Assembly (NCBI GenBank): GCA_023391155.1
Contig: JAEWBM010000057.1
Location: 1 to 55,319 of the forward strand
Direction: 5' to 3'
Origin: Acidobacteriota bacterium
GTDB taxonomy: Bacteria > Acidobacteriota > Blastocatellia > Pyrinomonadales > Pyrinomonadaceae
DNA length: 55,319 nt
This document shows positions 43,794 to 51,964 of this stretch, one piece after another (position 1 is the first letter of the stretch; the number at the start of each line of letters is the position of its first letter). Made by a program: the position numbers and the translations under genes. The notes under the pieces were generated by a model that saw nothing but the letters and a program-made list of their open reading frames with translations, ran no database searches and was not told where the DNA came from.

Positions 43794-45389
43794 TTAGTGG
43801 GAATGGCCGGCGCCCTCCCACGGCAGCCGGATAGCGGTTAGGTAAGGAAATTCTTCATACTCGCCGGGCACCAAGGCAAATTGCCGCGGCGGCATCCCGT
43901 CAGGATAGATGAACACATGGAAACACGCGTTGACGCCATATTCTATCAGCGCGTCCAACTTGTTCTCCCGTTCCATTTCCGCGAGTTTCTTCATCAAAAA
44001 ATTTTGCTCGTCAATGGTCATATGCTTTCTGGCAAGGTCAAAGGCACACCCCGACGTATGGGGCGGAAGAGCTCCCTGTCCCCTCACCTTGTACGCATTC
44101 GCATTTCCCTGCGAGAGCAGTATCTGATAATCCATCGAACGCGTCAGTGATGTTACCCTTAGTGGCCGCCCGAACTGCGCCAGGTATGCCGCACCCAGCT
44201 CCTCAAGTATGGGCTTTGCACGCGGATGGAACATTCGCAAAAGCCGCCGCCGGATCTGTTTTCGGTGGCCCGCGTCATTTAGGTCATACCGCTGGCCGGC
44301 AAAATTCGATGCCAGCCGTTGCATCGGGTCAAACTTCGGATGCCCGGGAACGATCGGCGCGCGAATGTCCGATGGCGAAGAAAACTCAAAAGAGGTAAAG
44401 GGCACGTCCTGGGCCGAACCGCCCACATCCAGATAATACTCGTTCGCGGCCATCGGCATCTCGATCAGCTCGCCCCCCAGCCGCTTTATCGCCAGGTCCG
44501 CAAAGTCCATCGGCTGCTGATATCCACCGCGGCGCATCTCAGCAAGTTTGCGCGTCTGCTTGATAACACCGTCGCCAAAAAGTTCCTTGGGTACGTCCAG
44601 GTTCGGGTGGCGGATACCCGTGGGCCCATTACGCGGTGCCAGGGCAAGCCGCTGCCGCTCGGCAAGAAACGCGGCCGAAACGTTCAGTTTCGCCGCTTCC
44701 GCCTCCGGCGAGGAAATATTGATGTCCGCTACATCCGACGCCACCAGCTCCTCTTCCGCCACCTCCCACGCAGCCAGGATATCCTGTATGTCCTCATAAT
44801 CTTCGCCGCCTAACGGGTCGATAACGCGGACGGGTATCGCCGACGACGCCGTTGTCCGTCCCCCGCCCGAGTTTCCCGGCGTGTCCTCCATCTGCGATAC
44901 GACTATAAAGGCTATGCCGCCAAACAGCAGTATCAGGACCGTCATTATTGCGGCCACGGCGATCACCCACCGTGCACCGCCCTGATCGTCTGCCGTCGGC
45001 GGAGCCGCGGGCTTCGTTGACGCCACCTGAGCCGTGGGTATCGCTGCTTTCGGGGCAGCTTCGCTGACGACGGGCGCTCCCGTTGCAGCGCGTTCATCGG
45101 CCACCTCGACCGTGATGGTCGTGTGGCTCCCGATCGTCAATCGGTCACCGTCTCTTACAGGATTTGCACGGCCCGAGATGCGTTGGCCGTTTAAAAAGGT
45201 GCCGTTCGTGGAATCCTCGTCGGCGACCCACAGTAAGCCTTCGTCGATGAAAAATGTTGTGTTTACTCGCGAAAGTCCGGGGTCGTCGACCACCACATCC
45301 GAGGGTTCGGTGCGGCCGAGCGAAATCTCATCTTCAATCTTGACCGAACGGCTCTCGTAGGGAGTTTGAATGTTTAGCGTCGCACGCAC
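43794..45389 (-). CDS. FHA - transmembrane - M15-like (DUF5715-type) protein
   Basis: 531 residues, GTG start four bases after the preceding stop. Residues 1-95 are an FHA domain: GR at 25-26, LSRVN around 39-43 (the usual SRxH histidine is Asn), NGTFLNG at 62-68. A Pro/Ala linker leads to one transmembrane helix (140-164). The rest would be periplasmic. Its end has a block like the M15 D-Ala-D-Ala/L-Ala-D-Glu peptidase site: PHTSGCAFD (His444, Asp451) and FHVF (His491). I believe the region matches the family named DUF5715, but that is from memory. It suggests a link from Ser/Thr phospho-signalling to cell wall cleavage or binding. Confidence 0.75.
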   Translation of the reverse strand: MRATLNIQTPYESRSVKIEDEISLGRTEPSDVVVDDPGLSRVNTTFFIDEGLLWVADEDSTNGTFLNGQRISGRANPVRDGDRLTIGSHTTITVEVADERAATGAPVVSEAAPKAAIPTAQVASTKPAAPPTADDQGGARWVIAVAAIMTVLILLFGGIAFIVVSQMEDTPGNSGGGRTTASSAIPVRVIDPLGGEDYEDIQDILAAWEVAEEELVASDVADINISSPEAEAAKLNVSAAFLAERQRLALAPRNGPTGIRHPNLDVPKELFGDGVIKQTRKLAEMRRGGYQQPMDFADLAIKRLGGELIEMPMAANEYYLDVGGSAQDVPFTSFEFSSPSDIRAPIVPGHPKFDPMQRLASNFAGQRYDLNDAGHRKQIRRRLLRMFHPRAKPILEELGAAYLAQFGRPLRVTSLTRSMDYQILLSQGNANAYKVRGQGALPPHTSGCAFDLARKHMTIDEQNFLMKKLAEMERENKLDALIEYGVNACFHVFIYPDGMPPRQFALVPGEYEEFPYLTAIRLPWEGAGHSH

Positions 45390-45393
45390 TTAT

Positions 45394-45624
45394 TCAATGG
45401 TGATGGTTCTCGTCGGCCCCGCCCGCGAGTACGCCGAGGTCGAGCTGTCCTGCAAAATCGTCAAAGTGGAACATCGAGTCGTCCTTGCAGTGTTCGCAAA
45501 AGAACGTCGCGTCCTCGCCGAGATACATATCCTTTAGATGATAGGCGATAAAACAGCCGTAACAGCGTTGAATACGCTTGCCGAACTTCGCGATCAGTTC
45601 TTCCGAAGACCCCTCGTTTCCCAT
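45394..45624 (-). CDS. Small putative zinc protein
   Basis: 76 residues with CYGC (21-24) and CEHC (43-46), likely one four-Cys zinc site, and a His-rich tail (NHHH). No family recognised. It lies four bases before the FHA gene and 34 bp after lpxA on the same strand, so is likely co-expressed with both. Confidence 0.65.
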   Translation of the reverse strand: MGNEGSSEELIAKFGKRIQRCYGCFIAYHLKDMYLGEDATFFCEHCKDDSMFHFDDFAGQLDLGVLAGGADENHHH

Positions 45625-45658
45625 AATTCTTTAGGTCGATACTAACACACAAGGCCGA

Positions 45659-46435
45659 TCACAGAACGACGCCGCGCTTTGACCCCTCGATGAAATCGAT
45701 CAGCAGATCGACCTCCGCACTGCCCTCGATCTCTTCACGGATCCGCTCGATCGCCTGCGTCGTGTTCAGCTTTGATGAAAGCAGCAGCCGAAATGCATTG
45801 TGCAGCTTTGATATCGCCTCGCGCGAGTAACCCCGCCGCTTCATCCCGAGCGTATTCAGCCCGTAACACTTCGCATGATTGCCTTGAATGATCGCGAAAG
45901 GCGGAGCGTCCTTAACCACAACCGAATACCCGCCGACAAACGCCTCCAGCCCGATCCTGCAAAATTGATGCACGCCCGAATAGGCCCCGATATTAGCCCT
46001 GTCGGCGACCTCGACGTGTCCTGCCAGCGTCGCGGCGTTCGCCATGATCACCTCATTCCCAACCGTGCAGTCATGTGCCACGTGGGCCTGCGCCATCAAC
46101 AGGTTGCCGTCGCCGATCTTCGTCACTCCGCCGCCGCCCTCTGTCCCGCGGTGGACCGTGACGAACTCGCGTATCTGATTCCGCTCGCCGATCACCGTCT
46201 TCGTCGGCTCGCCCTTGTATTTAAGGTCCTGCGGGGCAAGCCCGACCGACGCAAAAGGAAAGATGTGCGTCCCGCTTCCGACCTCGGTGTCCCCGTCCAC
46301 CACCACGTGCGATTCCAGGCGAACCCCATCCCCCAGCCGAACGCCCTCACCGACCGTACAGAACGGGCCGATGTGGCAATCGCTGCCGATCGACGCCCCC
46401 GGGCTGACGATCGCCGTGTCGTGGATAAAGGTCAT
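45659..46435 (-). CDS. lpxA: UDP-N-acetylglucosamine O-acyltransferase LpxA
   Basis: 258 residues from the ATG at 46435 (MTFIHDTAIVSPGASIG); the longer frame overlaps the upstream gene and is rejected. Left-handed beta-helix hexapeptide repeats throughout, QDLKYKGEPT (substrate loop), the catalytic-His segment AHVAHDCTVG, and a C-terminal helical domain (GLNTLGMKRRGYS). It performs the first step of lipid A synthesis, confirming an LPS-type outer membrane. No lpxD is next to it; a small membrane gene sits between it and fabZ. Confidence 0.97.
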   Translation of the reverse strand: MTFIHDTAIVSPGASIGSDCHIGPFCTVGEGVRLGDGVRLESHVVVDGDTEVGSGTHIFPFASVGLAPQDLKYKGEPTKTVIGERNQIREFVTVHRGTEGGGGVTKIGDGNLLMAQAHVAHDCTVGNEVIMANAATLAGHVEVADRANIGAYSGVHQFCRIGLEAFVGGYSVVVKDAPPFAIIQGNHAKCYGLNTLGMKRRGYSREAISKLHNAFRLLLSSKLNTTQAIERIREEIEGSAEVDLLIDFIEGSKRGVVL

Positions 46436-46445
46436 ATAGAGAGGG

Positions 46446-46724
46446 TCAGATGTCTTCGGCAGGTACTTCGTGATCGGCAGGCGTATCAGGGTTCGAACGC
46501 CTGACCACCAGCCACGTAAAGATCGCCATTGCCGGCACCGACAAAAAGACGCCAAGGATGGCACCGCCGATCGTGGACGTGAGAATCCCCATTATCCCGA
46601 GCTTTCGCTGGCCCCGGATGAATCCGAAACCCAACGGCACCAGCCCGAGAACAAAGCCGATCGCGGCGTTGATCAACATCACGTAGCTGAAAAATTCCGT
46701 CGTTGAAACTCTGATTGGCTCCAT
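46446..46724 (-). CDS. Small two- to three-helix membrane protein inside the fabZ-lpxA cluster
   Basis: 92 residues with two or three hydrophobic segments (FSYVMLINAAIGFVLGLVPLG, and IGGAILGVFLSVPAMAIFTWLVV-like), Gly-rich as in helix-packing small membrane proteins. No family recognised. Its ATG overlaps the fabZ stop by one base (TAATG) and has GGAGGG upstream, so it is coupled to fabZ; lpxA follows after 10 bp. Confidence 0.7.
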   Translation of the reverse strand: MEPIRVSTTEFFSYVMLINAAIGFVLGLVPLGFGFIRGQRKLGIMGILTSTIGGAILGVFLSVPAMAIFTWLVVRRSNPDTPADHEVPAEDI

Positions 46725-47176
46725 TACTCGCCCTCCTTTCGGCGATTTGCGATGACGCTCATTATCACTGCCTCGGCGGTAATATTACCATCAACCGTTG
46801 CCACCCCGCGCATCTTCTGGATCTTGCTGCCGACGCGCAGCGCCGTTACCTCCAGCGTCAGGGTGTCGCCCGGGACGACCGGCCGCCGGAACTTCGCGTT
46901 TTCGATGCCGCTGAAGAACGGGATCTTTTCTTCGCGGTCGTCGAATTCGCGCAAGGCAAGTATCGCCCCCACCTGCGCCAGGGCCTCTATCTGCAGAACG
47001 CCCGGCATCACCGGAGCGGCCGGAAAGTGGCCCGCGAAAAATTGTTCGTTGATCGTGACCTGCTTGATCCCGACGATGCGTTTGCCGGGCTCGAGTTCTG
47101 TGATGCGATCGACTAGCAGGAAAGGGTAGCGATGCGGTAGGATCTGCTGTATCGCGACTGCGTCGTAAATTGCCAT
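46724..47176 (-). CDS. fabZ: 3-hydroxyacyl-ACP dehydratase FabZ
   Basis: 150 residues from the ATG at 47176 (MAIYDAVAIQQILPHRYPFLLVDRI), the family's usual start; the longer frame covers the intergenic hairpin and is rejected. Catalytic His in GHFPAAPVMPGVLQIEALAQ. It dehydrates 3-hydroxyacyl-ACP in type II fatty acid synthesis and competes with LpxA for hydroxyacyl chains. No SD is visible; a 14-bp palindrome lies 7 bp upstream. Confidence 0.96.
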   Translation of the reverse strand: MAIYDAVAIQQILPHRYPFLLVDRITELEPGKRIVGIKQVTINEQFFAGHFPAAPVMPGVLQIEALAQVGAILALREFDDREEKIPFFSGIENAKFRRPVVPGDTLTLEVTALRVGSKIQKMRGVATVDGNITAEAVIMSVIANRRKEGE

Positions 47177-47182
47177 GGAGAG

Positions 47183-47196
47183 TATCGTAAACGATA
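47183..47196. promoter_or_regulatory. 14-bp palindrome upstream of fabZ
   Basis: TATCGT-AA-ACGATA, perfect, 7 bp before the fabZ ATG. It could be an operator or a hairpin masking the ribosome site. Confidence 0.4.
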
Positions 47197-47197
47197 A

Positions 47198-47232
47198 ATC
47201 AGCAGCCGGCGAATTAACGCACGGCTGCTGAT
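47198..47232 (-). terminator. Terminator-like hairpin between skp and fabZ
   Basis: A perfect 11-bp stem ATCAGCAGCCG/CGGCTGCTGAT with a 13-base loop, followed on the minus strand by TTATCGTTT. It is 21 bp after the skp stop and 21 bp before the fabZ start, suggesting partial termination that lowers downstream fabZ-lpxA relative to skp. Confidence 0.65.
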
Positions 47233-47253
47233 CGTTCAAAGTTGATCAAAACG

Positions 47254-47841
47254 CTAGCGGGGGTTTGCCGCGGTTGCAGCTCCGGCCGGCCGAGCGTTAT
47301 AGAACGTGACGAAATCGGCAGTGATGTCCGCCGAAGCGTCTGCCGACAGCAGCACCGACGACTGTGCCAGCGGCACAACGTCAAAGATCATCATATAGCC
47401 CTTTTGCTTTGCATATTCGTCCAAAGCACGCGCGATGTCTGCGTTGATCGGGCCGAGGATCTCATTGGTCCGCTTCTCGCGAAATGCCTCGTATTCCTTG
47501 TTCTTAAACTCCAGCTGACGTGCGAGTGTCTGCCCCTGTTCACGCTTGGTGTTAAAGGTAGCCGGATCCACAGGCGCCGTCGAGGCCTGCAGCTTGCGAA
47601 GCTCTTCTTCGATAGTCCGAATTTGGGTCTGCAGTGTCGTCAGCTCCTGCTCCTTCGGACGAAGCTCGTTGTTAAGCTGCGTTACCGCGGTGTTGACCCG
47701 CTTCAATCCTTCTTTCGCGTCGGTAAAGATGCTTGTGTTAACAAGTCCGATCTTTGCCGGAGCGGCCGTCTGAGCGCTTGCCGCCACAGTGAACATTGCC
47801 GCAAAGATCACAGCCGCCGCGAACATACTAATTTTTCTCAT
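47254..47841 (-). CDS. skp: OmpH/Skp-family periplasmic chaperone
   Basis: 195 residues. Signal peptide (about 1-23, ending ASAQ), then KIGLVNTSIFTDAKEGLKRV, the usual OmpH start, and a long helical hairpin of charged residues, with a typical ENK-rich middle. Skp holds unfolded outer-membrane proteins in the periplasm. AAAGGAG precedes the ATG. It follows bamA, as in many Gram-negatives, but with its own promoter at 47968-47996. Confidence 0.92.
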   Translation of the reverse strand: MRKISMFAAAVIFAAMFTVAASAQTAAPAKIGLVNTSIFTDAKEGLKRVNTAVTQLNNELRPKEQELTTLQTQIRTIEEELRKLQASTAPVDPATFNTKREQGQTLARQLEFKNKEYEAFREKRTNEILGPINADIARALDEYAKQKGYMMIFDVVPLAQSSVLLSADASADITADFVTFYNARPAGAATAANPR

Positions 47842-47967
47842 TACTTTGTAAAACTCCTTTGACCGCCCTTGGGCCGTCCCTCGAAATGTGATTCTGATAT
47901 CTACTTTGAAACCTTTTCTGCGGTTTTTGTTGCCTGCGCAAAGGGGATTTCCGATAAAAGAACGACA

Positions 47968-47996
47968 ATATTATTTCATTCCCCTAACGGTGTCAA
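47968..47996 (-). promoter_or_regulatory. Sigma-70 promoter of the skp-fabZ-lpxA genes
   Basis: -35 TTGACA (47991-47996, perfect), 17-bp spacer, -10 TAATAT (47968-47973). It lies just after the bamA stop at 48014. The leader to skp would be about 120 bases. Confidence 0.7.
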
Positions 47997-48013
47997 TCTA
48001 TCTTCCCGCCGAG

Positions 48014-51000
48014 CTAGAACGTCCTTCCCACTGTAAATCTGAATCCGCTGCGTTTACCCGGCAGAAATATCCCGGGCAACTCTTCTGTGAAGCCGAATTT
48101 GCCGTTCGGGTTGTAATAATAAATCAGCCTGAACGGCACGTTCACGACCGGAACCTGCACCCGCAGTTCCAGCCCGACGCTCGAACGGAAATCACCGAGC
48201 TTGCTGAAGGCCGCTTCATCCACTTTGAGCAGCGAATTCTGTTGTGCCTCGCCGCGTATATAGATCTGCTGTACCTCGGGCGAAAGCGACGTCGGGCACC
48301 CGAACCGGTTGCCTCGGCAGAATTCGTTAAGGAAGTCCGTCTTCGTCATCACCCGGCCGCGATAATACAACAGGCTCCCAAAGCTGCTCTCGAGCACCGG
48401 TGTGTTGATCAGGCCAAGCGCCGTGATCCGGCCGGCCCCCAGAAACCTGTCGTCTTCCAGAAATTCGCTGTTGATCCGCTGCGTTCCCGTCTTTCTCAAG
48501 TTGAATACGCTGCCGATATCGGCAAATGCCGCAAGCGTTACCGGCCCGAAGATCGGTATCCTGTACTCAAAATTTCCGAGCAGCTGCGTATCGCCGCCGA
48601 TGAACCTGAAGTTCCTGGCATAAAGCGCCGGGTTCGGCCCGTCAGGCCCGGTCAACGCACCGATGGCCGCGAGCTGTGCCGGGATAGGCGACCCCGGAGG
48701 GAAGCCGGTGATCTCATTCGGCGTACCAAAGCTGTTGCTCGCCGCGACGACGTTCCGCGTCGTCACATACGTGTCGAATGGTGCGATCGGCCCGATCGCA
48801 CGCGAGTCATATCCGCGAATGTCGTTCTCGCTCCCGAGGTAATACCGCTCATACGCCGGAACACCGCCGACAAAGGCGATCGAGTTCGCCTCCCGGATCG
48901 TTCGGCTCGTCGCATAGCTGCCGATCGTCCCGGCCTGAATGCGGAACGCGAACACATGCGGGTTGGGCGAACGCTTGTTCTTTACCGGAATAAATTTCGA
49001 GTAAGCGATGTTCGGCTGATAGGTCCTGACGTCGCCGCCGAGTCCCGCAAAGCCTACCGAAAGGGCAAGCTGCGACCCGCGCAGCGTGTCGATCCCGTTC
49101 GGGGCCGGCTGCCGCGTGTCATACACGAAGGTTCCCGTGATGCGGCTCGTGATGATCCCCGGCTGCCGATATATCACCGGGATCCGCTCCGACGGGTCGG
49201 CCGATTCGTTGATCGGCGGGTCAGAGATCGATGTGCTCGAGATCTGATACGTCAGGCCGAGCCGCGAAAACTGAGTGAACTGCCGCTTCTTGAAGAAAAG
49301 CTCCGAAAGCGGTGCCGTCGCAAAGACCGTCGCGCCGTAGGTGCTCTGCGTGAACAGGTTCGATTCGTCCGTCCTGATCTGTCCGAACGGGTCGAAAAGG
49401 TCGTTGACCAGGTCCGGGTTCTGCGTCAGGAATGTACCCTCGCCGAAAAACTTGTACCGCGATGCAAATAGCGAAACCCCGACCGATATGGGCCGATCGC
49501 GGAAGTACGGCTCCTGATAGGTCATCTGCAGGCTCTGCTGGCGGTTACCCGCACCGAACGCAAATGAAAGCACCTCGCCGCGCCCCGCAAGGTTATTGGT
49601 CGAATATTCCAGTCCGAAAAATGATCCGCCCAGGCCCGAGACTCCGCCGTTGAACGATATCTGCTGACGCCCCTTTTCTCGCACCGAAACGTTCAGGTCT
49701 ACGTCGCCCTCTTCCTCGTCTGTCCTGATCTCGACGTCCTGGTCCTTGTCGATCGGGTCGAAATATTGCGTTTGGTTCAGCCTAGCGATCGAGATCTCAA
49801 GCCAGTTCTGGTTATAGATGTCGCCTTCATTTAGAAGGAATTCACGGCGAAGCACGCGGTCGCGGGTAAATGTGTTCCCGGTAAATTCCAATCGCCTTAG
49901 CGAAAACTGCTTGCCCTCGTCGATCGAGATCGTAATATCGACGATCCCCTCTTCCGGATTATTCGGATTGTCCTTAAAGTCCGGCTCAAGCTCGGCAGTG
50001 TAGTTAACAAATCCCTGCCCGCCGTAAACCTTTTTCAGATCTTCGTAGACCGCATCCTGCAGCCTTTTGCCGTTTGCGATCTCTCCGGGCTTCAACCCGA
50101 TATAGCCCAGCAGCTGCTGTTCTGAAAAGATCGAGTTGCCCTCGACGTTGATCTCCCCGACGCGAAATATCTTGCCTTCCTCGACCGGCACAATGATACG
50201 CAGTGTGTCGTCCACCGACGAGATCAGCGGCAGCGGGATCTTGAGCAACGGCAAAAAGCTCGTTCGGCGTTCGCCCAGGCCCACGACCTCCGGCTCGCCG
50301 ATCCGCGCCTGAAAATATCCTTTCGAGAACATATAGGACCGGACGTTTCGCTGAAGGTCATACTCCAGCTTCTCCATGTCTAAAATGTCCTGGCCCTGAA
50401 ACCGCGAGATCAGCCCCGTTTCTTTAACGAACTGCATCGCGCCTCGCAGTTCGCCGTCACTGAAATTCTCGTTACCTGTAAAATCGATATCGACGATGCG
50501 TGCCCGGTTCCCCTGGTCTACGTTGAACGTAAGAGCGATCGACGTTGCCGAAACCTCTTCCTCGACGATCTCGATCTCGGCATTCGGAAAACCCTTCCTC
50601 GCCAATAGCTCACGAAGCAGCCTCGAGGCGAGACGTGCCTTTACCGGGTCATAGATCGCCTCTTTCGAGATACCTGACCGCTTTTCGCGGAACTCCTTGA
50701 GAACGTCCGATTCCTGCACCGCCCGCAGCCCCGTAAACTGCAGGTCGCGAATGATCGGCCACTCGCGAACCTCGAATATTACGTTAACGCCCCCGCGGAC
50801 ACCGTCCGTCGTCAATACACGCGTCGCGGTCTTATCAAAAAAGTTTAAGGAGAGTAGTTCCTGAAGGTCGCGTTCCAAGGCGGCGGGGTCATAGACATCC
50901 CCCGGCCGGGTGCGGATGTAATAGATCAGGTCTTCGTCGCGAAGCCGGCGATTACCCTGTATATCAACGCTCTCGACAAGCTGCTGTTGGGAAACGGCCG

Positions 51001-51103
51001 ATGCGGCGGTCGTCGCATCCATTTCGGCGGGCCGTGCATGCGCCGCGAATGCTGTCACGGCAAGGCATAATACGGCGATGCCGAATGCGTTGAATTTATG
51101 CAT
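48014..51103 (-). CDS. bamA: Outer membrane protein assembly factor BamA
   Basis: 1029 residues from the ATG at 51103 (a start 14 codons upstream is possible but lacks a signal peptide at its end). Signal peptide, then five POTRA-like modules (about 45-450; IQGNRRLRDEDLIYYIRTRPGD begins the first). The 16-strand barrel domain carries the lid-loop motif IRGYDSR and a C-terminal aromatic signal (FTVGRTF). It is over 200 residues longer than E. coli BamA, with extra loops in the barrel (for instance around EFCRGNRFGCPTS with two cysteines). It inserts outer-membrane proteins. Confidence 0.95.
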   Translation of the reverse strand: MHKFNAFGIAVLCLAVTAFAAHARPAEMDATTAASAVSQQQLVESVDIQGNRRLRDEDLIYYIRTRPGDVYDPAALERDLQELLSLNFFDKTATRVLTTDGVRGGVNVIFEVREWPIIRDLQFTGLRAVQESDVLKEFREKRSGISKEAIYDPVKARLASRLLRELLARKGFPNAEIEIVEEEVSATSIALTFNVDQGNRARIVDIDFTGNENFSDGELRGAMQFVKETGLISRFQGQDILDMEKLEYDLQRNVRSYMFSKGYFQARIGEPEVVGLGERRTSFLPLLKIPLPLISSVDDTLRIIVPVEEGKIFRVGEINVEGNSIFSEQQLLGYIGLKPGEIANGKRLQDAVYEDLKKVYGGQGFVNYTAELEPDFKDNPNNPEEGIVDITISIDEGKQFSLRRLEFTGNTFTRDRVLRREFLLNEGDIYNQNWLEISIARLNQTQYFDPIDKDQDVEIRTDEEEGDVDLNVSVREKGRQQISFNGGVSGLGGSFFGLEYSTNNLAGRGEVLSFAFGAGNRQQSLQMTYQEPYFRDRPISVGVSLFASRYKFFGEGTFLTQNPDLVNDLFDPFGQIRTDESNLFTQSTYGATVFATAPLSELFFKKRQFTQFSRLGLTYQISSTSISDPPINESADPSERIPVIYRQPGIITSRITGTFVYDTRQPAPNGIDTLRGSQLALSVGFAGLGGDVRTYQPNIAYSKFIPVKNKRSPNPHVFAFRIQAGTIGSYATSRTIREANSIAFVGGVPAYERYYLGSENDIRGYDSRAIGPIAPFDTYVTTRNVVAASNSFGTPNEITGFPPGSPIPAQLAAIGALTGPDGPNPALYARNFRFIGGDTQLLGNFEYRIPIFGPVTLAAFADIGSVFNLRKTGTQRINSEFLEDDRFLGAGRITALGLINTPVLESSFGSLLYYRGRVMTKTDFLNEFCRGNRFGCPTSLSPEVQQIYIRGEAQQNSLLKVDEAAFSKLGDFRSSVGLELRVQVPVVNVPFRLIYYYNPNGKFGFTEELPGIFLPGKRSGFRFTVGRTF

Positions 51104-51162
51104 AGAAAAAGAACGTCCTATAAATGCGATCGGGGAGCTGTGCAAGTGTCTCGTAAAGCCGC

Positions 51163-51191
51163 ATTCTTAAATGTGATCAATGCGTAAGAAT
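51163..51191. promoter_or_regulatory. Dyad at the bamA transcription start
   Basis: ATTCTTA and TAAGAAT flank a TGATCA centre, with arms overlapping the predicted bamA -10 and start site. Possible operator; the protein is unknown. Confidence 0.35.
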
Positions 51192-51215
51192 ATCTAATGA
51201 CAGGCGGCTTTTCAA
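51187..51215 (-). promoter_or_regulatory. Promoter of bamA
   Basis: -35 TTGAAA (51210-51215), 17-bp spacer, -10 TATTCT (51187-51192). Start near 51180, a leader of about 75 bases. The 400-bp spacer between bamA and yegP otherwise holds only the yegP promoter and no convincing gene. Confidence 0.5.
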
Positions 51216-51351
51216 TTATGATTTAGTACGAGACTTTTGATTCGGCGCCTCTTTAACAGGTTGCCTTGCCCACACCTCTCCCGCAAACCTTCGAATTATA
51301 CAGGCAATAAGCCTCAAACGCGAAAACCCTCAGCGATATGCAAGCGATGCC

Positions 51352-51380
51352 TTGACTTAAATCCCGGATTCGCGTAAAAC
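51352..51380 (+). promoter_or_regulatory. Possible promoter of yegP
   Basis: -35 TTGACT, 17-bp spacer, -10 TAAAAC. It would give a leader of about 119 bases. Confidence 0.4.
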
Positions 51381-51505
51381 CGAAAACAAGTTTGGGCATC
51401 GGCCACACATTGCCTTCATTCCGAAGGCGCATTTTCAATAGAACACTGCAATAAACGTCGGACGCATATTCGCGTTCCGGTTGCCGCACAAAAGGAGAAA
51501 CAGGA

Positions 51506-51838
51506 ATGGCAGGAAAATTTGAGATCAAGACCGGCAAGACCGGCAAGGTTCATTTCAACCTCAAGGCCTCCAACGGCCAGATCATCCTCACCAGCGAGAA
51601 ATATAACGATATGGCGTCGGCCAAAAAGGGCGTCGAATCGGTAAGAAAGAATTCCCAAAACGATGCCCGCTTTGAACGCAAGACCGCCAAGGACGGCTCC
51701 GCATTTTTCGTCCTCAAGGCCGCCAACGGCGAACCGATCGGCAAAAGCGAGATGTACAGCTCAAAGCGCGGCATGGAGAACGGCATCGCATCCGTAGCCA
51801 GGAACGCTCCCGACGCGAAGATCGCAGACTCGAAATAA
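51506..51838 (+). CDS. yegP: YegP-like DUF1508 protein
   Basis: 110 residues made of two DUF1508 repeats (about 1-52 and 53-104). Each has the family's FxLKA(S/A)NG(Q/E)xI core followed by a Ser-Glu-x-Tyr or Ser-Glu-Met-Tyr turn and a conserved helix. AAGGAG precedes the ATG. Function is not established; the fold is a small alpha/beta dimer. Monocistronic, with its own terminator. Confidence 0.92.
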   Translation: MAGKFEIKTGKTGKVHFNLKASNGQIILTSEKYNDMASAKKGVESVRKNSQNDARFERKTAKDGSAFFVLKAANGEPIGKSEMYSSKRGMENGIASVARNAPDAKIADSK

Positions 51839-51859
51839 TCGATCGATTATGTCAGATAA

Positions 51860-51889
51860 GCCCGGGCCCGAGCGGTCCGGGCATTTTTG
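51860..51889 (+). terminator. Rho-independent terminator of yegP
   Basis: GCCCGG/CCGGGC stem, 11-base loop, then ATTTTTG. It lies 21 bases after the stop codon. Confidence 0.75.
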
Positions 51890-51964
51890 TATGGATGCCC
51901 GTCCAATTCGTTGCAGGATTGCTTTGCGTCGGGATATCCTTTCCTTTCAGCCCGTAACGCTTTT

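Noticed and set aside
47888..49471. Long plus-strand frame (527 codons) opposite bamA
   Set aside because: Shadow of bamA; very Arg-rich composition and no recognisable domain.
51253..51546. Minus-strand 97-codon frame in the bamA-yegP spacer
   Set aside because: Runs into the yegP start, no SD, no family; the spacer has promoter-like features instead.
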